A stretch of 64,000 bases of DNA, taken from assembly GCA_002173415.2 (NCBI GenBank), contig NHNK02000002.1:124001-188000 (forward strand), in the 5' to 3' direction. Each line of letters starts with the position of its first letter. The first letter of the stretch is position 1. The notes under the pieces were generated by a model that saw only the letters and a list, made by a program, of their open reading frames with translations, was not told where the DNA came from and did no database searches. The translations under genes and the position numbers were made by a program. Origin of the DNA: Marinomonas agarivorans. GTDB taxonomy: Bacteria > Pseudomonadota > Gammaproteobacteria > Pseudomonadales > Marinomonadaceae. Below, one piece after another: positions 1 through 11,200 of this stretch.

Positions 1-52
1 CTCATTCATTGCTCCTATAATATACAGATTCGATTAATAAAATTAAGTTTAT

Positions 53-89
53 GGAATTGCTTTGATGGTTTTTATTCATCAAGCATTCC
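53..89 (-). terminator. Terminator-like hairpin after the gatCAB-ykgJ operon
   Basis: The arms at 53-67 and 77-89 pair almost completely, with two single-T bulges in the left arm, around a short T-rich loop. On the minus strand the stem lies about 20 bases past the last gene of the operon and is followed by a moderately T-rich stretch. The U-tract is imperfect, so termination strength is uncertain. Confidence 0.5.
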
Positions 90-110
90 CTGATTGTTTC
101 TAACTAAATG

Positions 111-371
111 TCACTTAGTATCGCTTTCAAGGTTTGTAAGGTTAATTAAGGCAACATCTCTGTTATTGCCACAAAATACATCATCCGCTTGAAAGTCTGC
201 ACATACCTTAGGCCTAGATGCGTCATTGAAAATGTTACATTTCCAATCAAGAGACAGGTGAATGCAATGTTCACCTGCCGCCTTACCGTTCGGCATGCCC
301 GGAATTGGGCTGCTAATAGATGGAGCGATGCAGCAAGCGCCACATGATGGTCGACACTGCATTACTGCCAT
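111..371 (-). CDS. YkgJ-family cysteine cluster (CxxxCxxCC) protein
   Basis: This is a small 86-residue protein with an N-terminal cysteine cluster (C6, C10, C13, C14) and two later cysteines in the pattern of the YkgJ/UPF0153 family. These are thought to bind zinc or an iron-sulfur cluster through CxxxCxxCC-type motifs; the biochemical role is unknown. It starts 8 bases after gatB on the same strand, so it is probably the last gene of the gatC-gatA-gatB operon. Nothing in the sequence links it to tRNA-dependent amidation. The family assignment is fairly secure, the function is not. Confidence 0.75.
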   Translation of the reverse strand: MAVMQCRPSCGACCIAPSISSPIPGMPNGKAAGEHCIHLSLDWKCNIFNDASRPKVCADFQADDVFCGNNRDVALINLTNLESDTK

Positions 372-379
372 CTTGTAAT

Positions 380-1825
380 CTAGCCTTGCAACAGTTTCTG
401 TAAAATAGGCGTTACTAAACCAGGATTCGCTTTGCCTTGCGAGGCTTTCATTACTTGCCCCATGAAAAAGCCAATCATTTTTTTCTGCTTGTCTGGTTCG
501 GATGCTCTAAATTGTTCAACCTGCGCTGAATTTGCATCAATAACAGATTGTACCATCGCCTCAATAGCGGCAGTGTCTGTTACCTGTACTAACCCTTTTT
601 TCTCAATGATTTCATCGGCTGAGCCTTCACCGTCCCACATTGATTGCAATACGTCCTTAGCTGTTTTGCCATTGATGGTATTGTCTTGTATACGGATCAA
701 TAATTCAGCAAAAGAGTCTGCACTTACAGGGCTATTAACGATTTCTAGCTGACTTTGGTTTAAGAGTTTACTCAGTTCGCCCATAACCCAGTTGGCGGAA
801 AGCTTTGCATCTTTGGTTTTGTTGACCAAGGTTTCAAAATAATCTGCCATACTTCTTGATGCAGACAAAACTCCCGCATCGTAATCGCTCAGTTTATATT
901 GTTCGATAAAACGCGCTGCTTTTTGCGTTGGCAGTTCAGGCAAATTCTGGCGAATAGCCTCAACATACTCCTCGGTCAATTCAACTGGCAGTAAATCTGG
1001 ACATGGGAAATAGCGGTAGTCATTGGCATCTTCCTTCGAGCGCATGCTACGTGTTTCGTTTTTGTCTGGATCGTACAAGCGTGTTTCTTGCACTATTTTA
1101 CCGCCATCTTCCAAGATATCGGCTTGACGCTCGATTTCTGTATAAATGGCTTTTTCAATGAATCGGAAGGAGTTGACGTTCTTTATTTCGGTGCGGGTGC
1201 CATACTCGCTTTGACCTTTTGGACGCAGTGATAAGTTAATGTCGCAACGCATAGAACCTTCGGCCATATTGCCATCACAAATACCGAGATAAGTCACAAT
1301 AGAGTGGATCATCTTAACGTAAGCAACGGCTTCTTTGGCAGAGCGAATATCTGGCTCAGACACAATTTCTAGCAAAGGCGTACTAGAGCGGTTCAAGTCA
1401 ATGCCTGTCATGCCTTGAAAATCTTCATGTAAAGATTTACCCGCATCTTCTTCTAAATGAGCACGTGTTATGCCAATACGCCGAACCGTACCATCTTCGA
1501 GGGTAATGTCTAAGGCACCCTTACCAACAATTGGGTCATCCATTTGACTGGTCTGATACCCTTTTGGTAAATCCGGATAGAAATAGTTTTTGCGTGCAAA
1601 TATGGATGTCATGCCTATTTCGGCATTAACGGCATGACCAAACATGACTGCCATTCTTAGTGCTTCTTTGTTAAACACAGGTAATGCGCCTGGCATACCT
1701 AAATCAACTAGAGTCGTTTGTGTGTTTGGTTCTGCGCCAAAGCCCACAGCCGCGCCAGAAAAAAGTTTTGATTTTGTAGATAACTGAGCGTGAATTTCTA
1801 GACCAATAACAACTTCCCAATTCAT
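380..1825 (-). CDS. gatB: Aspartyl/glutamyl-tRNA(Asn/Gln) amidotransferase subunit B
   Basis: GatB binds misacylated Glu-tRNA(Gln) or Asp-tRNA(Asn), phosphorylates the side chain and amidates it with ammonia supplied by GatA. The 481-residue product has the family's N-terminal [12 protein letters not shown] strand and the [14 protein letters not shown] signature at about residues 81-94. The cradle domain follows and an all-helical tail (about 330-480) binds tRNA. Length is normal. It follows gatA by 2 bases and so belongs to gatCAB. The complex is expected where AsnRS or GlnRS is missing or supplemented, but those genes are outside this window. Confidence 0.97.
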   Translation of the reverse strand: MNWEVVIGLEIHAQLSTKSKLFSGAAVGFGAEPNTQTTLVDLGMPGALPVFNKEALRMAVMFGHAVNAEIGMTSIFARKNYFYPDLPKGYQTSQMDDPIVGKGALDITLEDGTVRRIGITRAHLEEDAGKSLHEDFQGMTGIDLNRSSTPLLEIVSEPDIRSAKEAVAYVKMIHSIVTYLGICDGNMAEGSMRCDINLSLRPKGQSEYGTRTEIKNVNSFRFIEKAIYTEIERQADILEDGGKIVQETRLYDPDKNETRSMRSKEDANDYRYFPCPDLLPVELTEEYVEAIRQNLPELPTQKAARFIEQYKLSDYDAGVLSASRSMADYFETLVNKTKDAKLSANWVMGELSKLLNQSQLEIVNSPVSADSFAELLIRIQDNTINGKTAKDVLQSMWDGEGSADEIIEKKGLVQVTDTAAIEAMVQSVIDANSAQVEQFRASEPDKQKKMIGFFMGQVMKASQGKANPGLVTPILQKLLQG

Positions 1826-1827
1826 GG

Positions 1828-3288
1828 TTACGCTCCTTTTGCCAAGTTAGGGTTTTGTAGATGCCAATCTGTCACCTGCTGATATTGATGGGCAATATTC
1901 AGTAATTTGGCTTCGGCAAAATAGTTGCCCATAATTTGTAAGCCAACAGGCATGCCATTATCAAATCCTGCTGGTACTGACATTGCTGGGATGCCTGCAA
2001 GGTTGACAGACAAGGTATAAATGTCTTCAAGATACATAGCAACAGGGTCGTTGGTCTTACTGCCAATATCGAAAGCAGTTGTAGGGGCAACAGGCCCCAT
2101 AATGACATCCACCTCTGCTAGCGCATTAACAAAGTCTTGTTTGATGAGTCGTCTAATGCGCTGAGCTTTTAAATAGTAAGCATCGTAATAGCCTTCTGAA
2201 AGGGCGTACGTTCCAACCATGATACGCTTTTGGACTTCTTGACCAAAGCCTTCAGCACGGGAGCGCATGTACATGTCTAATAAATCTTTTGGGTTTTCAC
2301 AGCGATGGCCGTAACGTACGCCGTCGAAACGAGATAAATTCGAAGAGGCTTCAGATGGTGCGATTACATAATAAGATGGAATACTGAGTTTTAAGTTTGG
2401 TAACGAAATTTCTTTAATGGTTGCTCCAAGTTTTTCGAACTCTTTTATTGCTGTCATTAAAGTGTTCTTAATATCGTCATTTAAAGTAGAGTCAAAATAC
2501 TCTTTTGGTAAACCAATTTTTAGCCCTTGAAGTGGTTGACTTAGAGTGTCTACATAATCATCTGTTGCCTGCTCTGAGCTGGTGGAGTCTTGAGTGTCAA
2601 AACCAGCAATGGCGTTCATGATGTAAGCACAATCTTCCGCACTACGAGCCATAGGGCCAGCCTGATCAAGGCTAGAAGCAAAAGCCACCATGCCAAAACG
2701 AGAAACTCGGCCATAAGTTGGTTTTAAACCTGTTATGCCACAAAATGAAGCAGGCTGACGAATAGATCCGCCTGTATCTGTACCTGTCGCTGCTACTACC
2801 AAACCGGCTGCCACAGCGGCGGCTGAACCACCAGACGACCCTCCCGGAACTTTAGTGGTATCCCAAGGGTTTTTGACAGCACCATAATAGCTATTCTCAT
2901 TCGAAGACCCCATGGCAAATTCGTCCATGTTGGTTTTGCCGAGTAGTACCGTGCCGGCTTGTTTAAGGCGAGAGGTGACCGTTGATTCATAAGGGGGAAT
3001 AAAATTATGCAGCATTTTGGATCCGCACGTCGTGAGAATACCATTGGTACAAAATAAGTCTTTGTGCGCAATAGGAATGCCAGTTAAAGGGCCTGCATTT
3101 CCTGAGGCAATTAATTTATCTGCTTCTGCTGCGGTGTTTAACGCTGTGTCTTCAGTAACAGAAATAAAGCTGTTTAAAGATGGGTCTACATCCTTTATTC
3201 GGCTTAAGAAGCTTTGAGTCAGCTCCACACTTGATATGTCTTTACTGCGTAACTGTTTGGCAAGGGCGGCTATATTTTGTTGATACAT
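1828..3288 (-). CDS. gatA: Aspartyl/glutamyl-tRNA amidotransferase subunit A
   Basis: GatA is the glutaminase subunit of the GatCAB transamidosome. It hydrolyses glutamine and channels the ammonia to GatB. The 486-residue protein carries the amidase signature with a complete Ser-cisSer-Lys triad: K76 (AHKDLF), S151 in PGGSSGGS and S175 in GTDTGGS. The spacing equals that of characterised GatA proteins. It sits between gatC and gatB with very short gaps, indicating one transcript and probable translational coupling. No anomaly was seen. Confidence 0.97.
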   Translation of the reverse strand: MYQQNIAALAKQLRSKDISSVELTQSFLSRIKDVDPSLNSFISVTEDTALNTAAEADKLIASGNAGPLTGIPIAHKDLFCTNGILTTCGSKMLHNFIPPYESTVTSRLKQAGTVLLGKTNMDEFAMGSSNENSYYGAVKNPWDTTKVPGGSSGGSAAAVAAGLVVAATGTDTGGSIRQPASFCGITGLKPTYGRVSRFGMVAFASSLDQAGPMARSAEDCAYIMNAIAGFDTQDSTSSEQATDDYVDTLSQPLQGLKIGLPKEYFDSTLNDDIKNTLMTAIKEFEKLGATIKEISLPNLKLSIPSYYVIAPSEASSNLSRFDGVRYGHRCENPKDLLDMYMRSRAEGFGQEVQKRIMVGTYALSEGYYDAYYLKAQRIRRLIKQDFVNALAEVDVIMGPVAPTTAFDIGSKTNDPVAMYLEDIYTLSVNLAGIPAMSVPAGFDNGMPVGLQIMGNYFAEAKLLNIAHQYQQVTDWHLQNPNLAKGA

Positions 3289-3302
3289 TGAGTGTCCTAA
3301 AA

Positions 3303-3590
3303 TTAATCAATGACTTTGGGGACAAGAAAAAGTCCGTTACTGCTGTGAGGCGCATTCGCTAAAAAATCATCGCGGCGATTCGTCTCCGTTACTTCATCTT
3401 CACGCAAACGTTGAGTCATCTCTAATGGGTTAGTTAAAGGGTCAACACCGCTAGTGTCGACAGACTGCATTTCTTCAACTAACTCTAAAACACTAGACAA
3501 GGAGGATTGATATGTTTGTACTTCTTCATCTGGTAAGGCTAGGCGAGCCAAATGAGCAATTTTTTGCACGTCTTGTGTATCTAAGGACAT
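3303..3590 (-). CDS. gatC: Aspartyl/glutamyl-tRNA amidotransferase subunit C
   Basis: GatC is the small belt-like subunit that stabilises GatA-GatB. The start at 3590 gives [19 protein letters not shown] and 95 residues, the usual GatC size. Longer in-frame extensions upstream have no family support. The C-terminal [14 protein letters not shown] is the typical GatC tail. It is the first gene of gatCAB-ykgJ and diverges from mreB across about 250 bases that must hold both promoters. No clear -35/-10 pair could be assigned there. Confidence 0.95.
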   Translation of the reverse strand: MSLDTQDVQKIAHLARLALPDEEVQTYQSSLSSVLELVEEMQSVDTSGVDPLTNPLEMTQRLREDEVTETNRRDDFLANAPHSSNGLFLVPKVID

Positions 3591-3836
3591 GGTATGCACC
3601 GTAAGTAAATATATATTTTTGATATGTAAAATGGTTTCTATTGTATCCAGATCAAAGGTTGGTAGAAAGTATCGGTGAAGAAAAAACACAGTATTTTTAA
3701 ATAGATTTTGCCGAAAATAGACCTGAAGGGAAAAACAGCAACGCTATTTTACATAAAACCTATCTTTCAGCTTGCCCATTTGTCTTGTGATTGGTACATT
3801 TTCACGTCATTAAATATCGTATCTATCAGGGTGTAG

Positions 3837-4886
<1,050 letters not shown>

Positions 4887-4902
4887 ATAATAGAGGTGAT
4901 TT

Positions 4903-5736
4903 ATCAGCGCTCTTTTATTTGAAGGCAGAGTTTCTAGCTCGCGATTTGTATTCTTGTTGCTACTCTCTGTATTTATGGCCTATGCTGATGCGAAACATGC
5001 TTTGTTTGCACCGGTTAGGCCTTACCTCAGTTGGTTGGTTTCACCTATCCAGATACTGGTTAATATTCCTCAAAAAGCAATTTTTTGGAGTGCGGAACAC
5101 CTTGCTAGTCGAGATCATTTAGTTTCTGAAAACGAGCGATTGAGCCAAGATGTACTGGCTCTACGTGGTCGTTTGCAGAAAATGAACTCACTTCAAGCGG
5201 AAAACGTGCGTTTACGAGAGTTATTAGACGCCTCCTTGCGTGTAGAAGAAGAGCTAATTATGGCGGAAGTCATTGGCTTTGATCAAAATGCTTATACCCA
5301 TAAAATTTTAATCGATAAAGGCTTTTCTTCAGGTGCTTATGTTGGCCAAGCTGTTTTAGATGCCAATGGGGTAATGGGGCAAATTATCGAGGTAGGAGCG
5401 TATAGCAGTCGTGTGTTGCTTATTGCTGATGCAAGCCATTTTTTGCCTATCCAATTAGCTCGTACGGGATTACGAAGTATTGTTCAAGGGACAGGTGACC
5501 TAACAATGCTTAGCTTGATGAGTGTGCCACATTCGGCAGATATCAAAAAAGGCGATGTGCTGACAACATCAGGGTTGGATGACCGTTTCCCTAGTGATTA
5601 CCCTGTTGGTGTTGTAAAAACAGTAACGCACACCCCAGGCAAACCGTATGCGGATGTAGAGGTTGTTCCTTTGGCACAATTAGAGCGTAGTCGCCATGTT
5701 ATTTTGATTGTTGTTCCGGAGGCAGATAGGCAGTGA
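4903..5736 (+). CDS. mreC: Rod shape-determining protein MreC, probable ATC start
   Basis: MreC is a single-pass inner-membrane protein whose periplasmic part links MreB to the elongasome. The sequence shows a membrane helix, a coiled coil (SENERLSQDVLALRGRLQKM region) and the two beta-barrel domains ending in AQLERSRHVILIV. The conserved N-terminus (LLFEGRVSSSRF before the helix) is encoded only upstream of the first canonical start, TTG at 4954. Between that codon and the in-frame stop at 4897-4899 there is no ATG, GTG or TTG. ATC at 4903 follows an AGAGGTGA Shine-Dalgarno (4892-4899) at good spacing, so it is annotated as the start (277 residues). If TTG 4954 is used instead, the protein has 260 residues and lacks the cytoplasmic tail. 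Confidence 0.85.
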   Translation: MSALLFEGRVSSSRFVFLLLLSVFMAYADAKHALFAPVRPYLSWLVSPIQILVNIPQKAIFWSAEHLASRDHLVSENERLSQDVLALRGRLQKMNSLQAENVRLRELLDASLRVEEELIMAEVIGFDQNAYTHKILIDKGFSSGAYVGQAVLDANGVMGQIIEVGAYSSRVLLIADASHFLPIQLARTGLRSIVQGTGDLTMLSLMSVPHSADIKKGDVLTTSGLDDRFPSDYPVGVVKTVTHTPGKPYADVEVVPLAQLERSRHVILIVVPEADRQ

Positions 5737-6206
5737 AGGGAAGTATTGTTTTTTTTGCGACTCTTTTAGTCGCGCTCATGCTTGAAGCATTACCTTTGCC
5801 AGGTGAACTCATTTGGTTTCGGCCTGAATGGGTCTTGTTGGTTATTCTTTACTGGGTTATCGCATTACCGTTTCGAGTTGGTGTTGGAATCGCTTGGTTT
5901 TTAGGAATCATGGTTGATCTTTTACAAGGCGGAATTTTAGGCCACCACTCACTCACTTACGTTATTATTGCTTTTGTATGCGGGGTCTTTCACCAGCGAC
6001 TTCGTATGTACCATACATGGCAACAAGGCTTCTTTGTGGGAATCTTAGTCAGTGTAAGTCAATTATTTGACTTCTTAATTGATTTTTATAGTGGTTATGC
6101 TGAGCCAACATTAATGATTTTTGTACCTGCCCTTATGACCGGTGCTTTGTGGCCTTGGTCTTTTATTGTTCTCAGAAGTATCAGACGGATGTACTCTATC
6201 CGTTAA
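5733..6206 (+). CDS. mreD: Rod shape-determining protein MreD
   Basis: MreD is a small polytopic inner-membrane partner of MreC. The 157-residue product is almost entirely hydrophobic, with about five predicted membrane segments and the IWFRPEWVLLVILYW region typical of MreD. The GTG start overlaps the mreC stop by four bases. A GGAGG motif lies ten bases upstream inside mreC, which suggests translational coupling. The next gene, maf, begins nine bases after the stop. Confidence 0.94.
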   Translation: MKGSIVFFATLLVALMLEALPLPGELIWFRPEWVLLVILYWVIALPFRVGVGIAWFLGIMVDLLQGGILGHHSLTYVIIAFVCGVFHQRLRMYHTWQQGFFVGILVSVSQLFDFLIDFYSGYAEPTLMIFVPALMTGALWPWSFIVLRSIRRMYSIR

Positions 6207-6214
6207 GGTTTTCT

Positions 6215-6826
6215 ATGATTTTGCTAGCGTCAGCGTCACCAAGAAGAAAAGCGTTACTCGCGCTTTTGGTTAATGATTTTGACGTTTTAGCAACAAATAT
6301 TGATGAAACTCCGCTAAAAAACGAATCTCCTTCTGTTTATGTCCAAAGAATGGCTGTGGAGAAAGCAAAAAGTGCTTGGTCAACAGTCAAGAGTGATGTC
6401 TCTTTAACACAAAAAACAACAGTTATTATTGCATCTGATACAAGCGTTGTGATTGATGACATGATTTTAGGTAAGCCTGATTCTTTTCAAGATGCTCAGA
6501 CTATGTTGACTAAGTTATCGGGCCGTTCTCACGAAGTTATAACCTCCATTTGTATTATCAACTGTCATACTAATACGGTGCTGACTGAAAATGTGGTTAC
6601 AGAGGTTAAGTTTCGATCCATTTCCATGCAAGAAATAGAACAATATTGGCTAACAGGTGAGCCAGTTGATAAAGCGGGTAGTTATGCTGCACAAGGAATA
6701 GGCGCAATCTTTATTGAGAAGATTAAAGGGTCTTTTTCTGCTGTTGTTGGTCTACCAATGTTTGAAACCGCTCAATTATTACAACAAGTTGGTATTACCC
6801 CATTACAGGAGATGTCTTGTGAGTGA
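6215..6826 (+). CDS. maf: Maf-family nucleotide pyrophosphatase (YhdE type, dTTP/UTP)
   Basis: Maf proteins hydrolyse non-canonical or surplus nucleoside triphosphates to monophosphates. The YhdE subgroup prefers dTTP and UTP. The ATG at 6215 gives the canonical N-terminus MILLASASPRRKALL, with the SASPRR substrate loop at 6-11 and the catalytic-base region IIASDT at D75. The AGSYAAQGIGA and GLPMFET segments near the end resemble YhdE more than YceF. The product has 203 residues. Its 3' end overlaps the start of rng by eight bases, as in the usual mreBCD-maf-rng cluster. Confidence 0.93.
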   Translation: MILLASASPRRKALLALLVNDFDVLATNIDETPLKNESPSVYVQRMAVEKAKSAWSTVKSDVSLTQKTTVIIASDTSVVIDDMILGKPDSFQDAQTMLTKLSGRSHEVITSICIINCHTNTVLTENVVTEVKFRSISMQEIEQYWLTGEPVDKAGSYAAQGIGAIFIEKIKGSFSAVVGLPMFETAQLLQQVGITPLQEMSCE

Positions 6827-8273
6827 AGATATTTTAATCAATGTTACCCCAATGGAGATACGAGTTGCTTTGGTAGAAAATGGGGTATTACAAGAACTGT
6901 ATATTGAGCGATCTAGTCGCAAAGGCATTGTGGGTAATATTTACAAGGGGAAAGTTGTTCGAGTTTTACCCGGTATGCAGGCAGCGTTTGTCGATATTGG
7001 TTTAGAAAGGGCCGCATTTATTCATGTGTCTGAGTTAGTAGAACGGGATGCAGTTAACCCAAGTGAACAAATAGGTGACTATCTGTACGAGGGGCAGTCA
7101 ATAGTGGTTCAGGTCACTAAAGACCCAATCAGCACAAAAGGTGCGCGTTTAACGACGCATTTATCAATTCCTTCACGTTACTTAGTGTATATGCCTGATC
7201 AAGCTCATGTTGGTGTAAGTCAGCGTATTGAAAATGAAGCAGAGCGAGAAAGATTAAAGCAGCTTATTACCCAAGCCCTGACGGATGAAGATGAAAATAG
7301 TGGCTATATTTTACGCACTGCTGCTGAAGGCGCTGGCGAAGAAGAAATTTTATTCGATATAAAATTTTTGACCAGATTATGGAAATCGGTCAAAAAACGC
7401 ATTGGCAATGTCAAAACACCAGCGGTGATTTATGAAGATTTGCCATTGCATCTGAGAACCATGCGAGATTTGGTCAGCTTGAGTACAGAGAGAATTCGTA
7501 TCGATTCTCGGGAAAACTTCTTAAAACTGAAAAGCTTTGCCGAAGAATTTATTCCAGAAATAGAGGGAAGAATTGAATATTACCCAGGGGAGCGGCCTAT
7601 CTTTGACTTGTATAGTGTCGAAGATGAAATCCAAAAAGCACTGGATAGAAAAACGCCTTTAAAGTCCGGTGGCTATCTTTTGGTAGAACAGACGGAATCA
7701 ATGACAACAATTGATGTGAATACTGGTGCTTTTGTTGGTAGTCGCAATCTTGAGGAAACTATCTACAAGACTAATTTAGAAGCAGCAACCTCCATAGGGC
7801 GGCAACTAAGGCTACGTAATCTAGGTGGCATCATTATTATTGATTTTATCGATATGGAAGATGAGGAGCACCAACGTCAAGTTTTAAGAATGTTAGAGAA
7901 AACGTTAGAAATGGATCATGCAAAAACCAAAATTACAGGTGTTTCCGAATTAGGTTTAGTGGAGATGACGCGGAAAAGAACCCGTGAAAGTCTAGGGCAA
8001 ACACTATGTGAGCCCTGTAGCGCTTGTAGTGGTAGTGGTCTTGTTAAAACGCCTGAAACCGTTTGTTATGAAATTTTTCGCGAAATTTTGAGGGCCGATC
8101 GAGCTTATAACTCTTCAACTTATGCTGTGCTTGCTTCTGGTACTGTTATTGACATGATGCATGAAGATGAGAGTGTCAATGTTGCTGAGCTCGAAGCCTT
8201 TATTGGAAAAAATATCCACTTTCAAGTTGAAACAGCCTACACACAAGGTCAATATGATGTTGTGATTAGATAA
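6819..8273 (+). CDS. rng: Ribonuclease G
   Basis: RNase G is a single-strand endoribonuclease that matures the 16S rRNA 5' end and degrades some mRNAs. The GTG at 6819 (MSEDILINVTPMEIRVAL) is chosen because AGGAG lies seven bases upstream and the N-terminus matches the family. The 484-residue protein has an S1 domain, the two catalytic aspartates at about D299 (TIDVNTGAF) and D342 (IIIDFIDME) with RNase E/G spacing, and the Zn-link CxxC (C397, C400). It lacks the long C-terminal scaffold of RNase E, which supports RNase G. Confidence 0.96.
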   Translation: MSEDILINVTPMEIRVALVENGVLQELYIERSSRKGIVGNIYKGKVVRVLPGMQAAFVDIGLERAAFIHVSELVERDAVNPSEQIGDYLYEGQSIVVQVTKDPISTKGARLTTHLSIPSRYLVYMPDQAHVGVSQRIENEAERERLKQLITQALTDEDENSGYILRTAAEGAGEEEILFDIKFLTRLWKSVKKRIGNVKTPAVIYEDLPLHLRTMRDLVSLSTERIRIDSRENFLKLKSFAEEFIPEIEGRIEYYPGERPIFDLYSVEDEIQKALDRKTPLKSGGYLLVEQTESMTTIDVNTGAFVGSRNLEETIYKTNLEAATSIGRQLRLRNLGGIIIIDFIDMEDEEHQRQVLRMLEKTLEMDHAKTKITGVSELGLVEMTRKRTRESLGQTLCEPCSACSGSGLVKTPETVCYEIFREILRADRAYNSSTYAVLASGTVIDMMHEDESVNVAELEAFIGKNIHFQVETAYTQGQYDVVIR

Positions 8274-8296
8274 AATACCTTGTCTAATGCTAAATT

Positions 8297-11200
8297 ATGA
8301 AAGTGCTTATTAAAAATATTACCAATATTATTTGGTGGTCCGTTGTCCTCTCTGTGGTTGCTATTGCAGTGGGCCTCATTTTGTTTAAGCAACTTTCTCC
8401 TTATATTGACGGTTATCGCGTTAATATCGAACGTAATCTTACTCAAATTCTTGGTTACCCAGTTAGTATCGGTGCACTCGAAGCTTCGCTTATCGGCGTT
8501 AATCCAAATGTTGCTGTCACGAATGTAACGATAAATGTACCTATTGCTGATAATGCCGACATAGAAGCCGTTACCCTAGCAAGTCTGAATATCGAATTAG
8601 ATTTATTAAGTACCTTTTTTCATCTTGAACCAACGTTTTCGCAAATCCGTTTTAACGAGGCGAAAGTATCACTTGTTGAGAAAGATGGTCGTTGGTCATT
8701 GTTAGGGGCGAGTCAATCCAATGACGATAGTGGCAACGGATTTAATCGAGGATTAGCTTATTTATTAAATCAAGACCACATTTCATTATTTAACGTCGAA
8801 ATTGAGCTACTTGATTCGTCTTTGACGACAAAAACTGTGTCATCCAGTGGATTATTTTTGCAGCGTACTAACGATGGATTTGGTGTCTCAGGTAGTTTGC
8901 AGCATAGTGATTATGATAATACCTTTCAATTTAATGGTGAATGGATCGGTGATTTAAGTGAGCCAGAAACACTGAATTTTGAAGCCTTTGTCAGCGTGTC
9001 AGATATACAGTTATCAGCAAAAGATTTTCTAGCTCAACCTGAGTTTGCTGAGCTGAAAACGAATCTCAGTGCTGATATTTGGGTGGCTTATCAACCACAG
9101 AAAGCCGTTAACCTCTCTGGTAGTGTGAAATCCGATATTCAGGGGTTATATAATAAAGATTATCAACTAGAGAGCGATTTTAAGCTGAATTATGGGCTGT
9201 TGGATCAAGCAATCGATATTGATTTAGTGAATCTTACTGTCAGTGACGTATCAAATCGAACCTTTTCTCCAATGAATATAACGGCTTCAATAGACAGTTT
9301 CTCCCATAAAAAATCGATCTCTATCGGTTTTGATGCATTCAATCTTGATTTAGCCCAGCAAATTTTTTCGCCTCTACTTAAACCAGAATGGTTTGTTAGT
9401 AAAATGCTCAAATCGATGCAACTTGAAGGTGTTGCTGAAAATGGCCGTTTGGCTATTTGGCTAGATGACACTATCGATTATCAATATCGTAGTAATGTGT
9501 TTATCAAAACATCTGCTGGTTATGAAAACATACCCGCCGTTGATAATTTAACAGCTATTTTCGAACTGGATAGTCAAGGAGGGGCAATTGAATTTGTTTC
9601 TGACCAGTCTGTTCTGCAATTACCTTACCTGATTAATGAAGAGGTTCAGGCAGACGCTCTTGCCGGTCGTGTTGCTTGGCAACAAGCACAAGATGCCTTT
9701 GTTATAACGGGTGATGACTTATATATAGAGTATGGTAATGCCGATATTTATGGCGCATTTCGCTTTGAAGCGCCAGAGAATGAAGAGAGACTGTTTCTAT
9801 TAGATTTGCATGGCAAGAATCTTTCTATAGCAGATCGACAAGATTATTTACCCAAAAATGTGCTGGCAGATGAAATTGTTGAATGGATACAAGATCGGTT
9901 GCTGTCAGGAGTTGTAGAAGAATTTGATTTAGTCTTACAGGCGCCGTTAGGAAAAAATCAAGCGAATCCACACACGCTCATTGCCCTAAACAGCATAGAT
10001 GGTGAAGTAAAATTTGCAGATGATTGGCCTATTGCACAAGACGTAGTGGCAAATTTTCGGCTTGATGATACGGGTGTTGTGGTTGATGTGGAGCAGGCTG
10101 TACTAAATGAGGTTGCTGTATCTCAGTTGCAAGTGCAGTTGCCTGTTGTTGATAAGAAAGTCAGTTATCTAAGCATAGATGGCAAGGTGCAAGAAAATGG
10201 CAATGAGTTATTGAATTTATTGCGTTCAACTTCGCTAAAAAACAGTGTATTACAGCCCTTTGAATCATGGCAGCTAGATGGTGATATTAATGCTGATTTT
10301 CATGTGATTATTCCATTCAATAATGAGAAAAAATCCCCTGATTTGTCATTGAATCTAGACTTTAATGACAATGATTTAATTATAAACAGTCTTAACCTTC
10401 CTATTCACATTCATACAGGCCATTTTGAATACAATAGCCAAACAGGGATAGATAATTCAAGCTTCCAAGTTTCAACATTAGGTGGCGATGCTAATGTAAG
10501 ATTTTTTGGCGTTCAGCCAGTGAATCAACCTGTGCAAATTCGAGCTGATTTACAGGGAGATGCAGATATTGCGGCAATTGCTGGCTGGTTGCAATTTCCC
10601 CAAAAAATTGTCAATCATATGATGGGGCAAATTAACTTAACGGGTAATATTGGTATCAATGTTACTCGGCCTAGGCAGTTGGATTTGTCTTTCACTTCTA
10701 ACTTAGCCGGCGTTCAGCTGAACTTGCCTTCACCATTGGGCAAATTTCCTGAAGAAGTAGACAATATTGAGCTGAATGTATCAAGTTACGAACAATCATT
10801 AACAGCCCAGACCAGTTATCGTAATCATAGAATTAAAATCAACTTTGACTCTGAAGGATTTTATGGTGGCGAAATTTTTGTTAATGATGAAAGAGAATTT
10901 AATGCAGAAGTTAAAAAAGGCATTGTGCTAAAAGGTAATATTAACTCATTTAATCATGCTCCTTGGTTTGCTTTCTTTAATGATCTCACAGTAAATGAAA
11001 CGTCGGAACAATTTAATTTTTTATTGCCAGAATGGTTTACAGAGCTTGATTTTATCGCTAATCGAATTTTTATAAATGATGACAATGAATTTAATAACGT
11101 AAAAATTCTCTACGACAATACAAGACCGTTAGATGGTCTTCAAGTCATAGCCGATGAAATGGCTGTTAGAATTACAGAAAATGATCATGGCCCTGTTGTT

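Noticed and set aside
1-15. Start of a minus-strand gene at the left edge (GGAG followed by ATG)
   Set aside because: A Shine-Dalgarno and ATG are visible on the minus strand, but only one or two codons are in the window, so no coding claim can be made.
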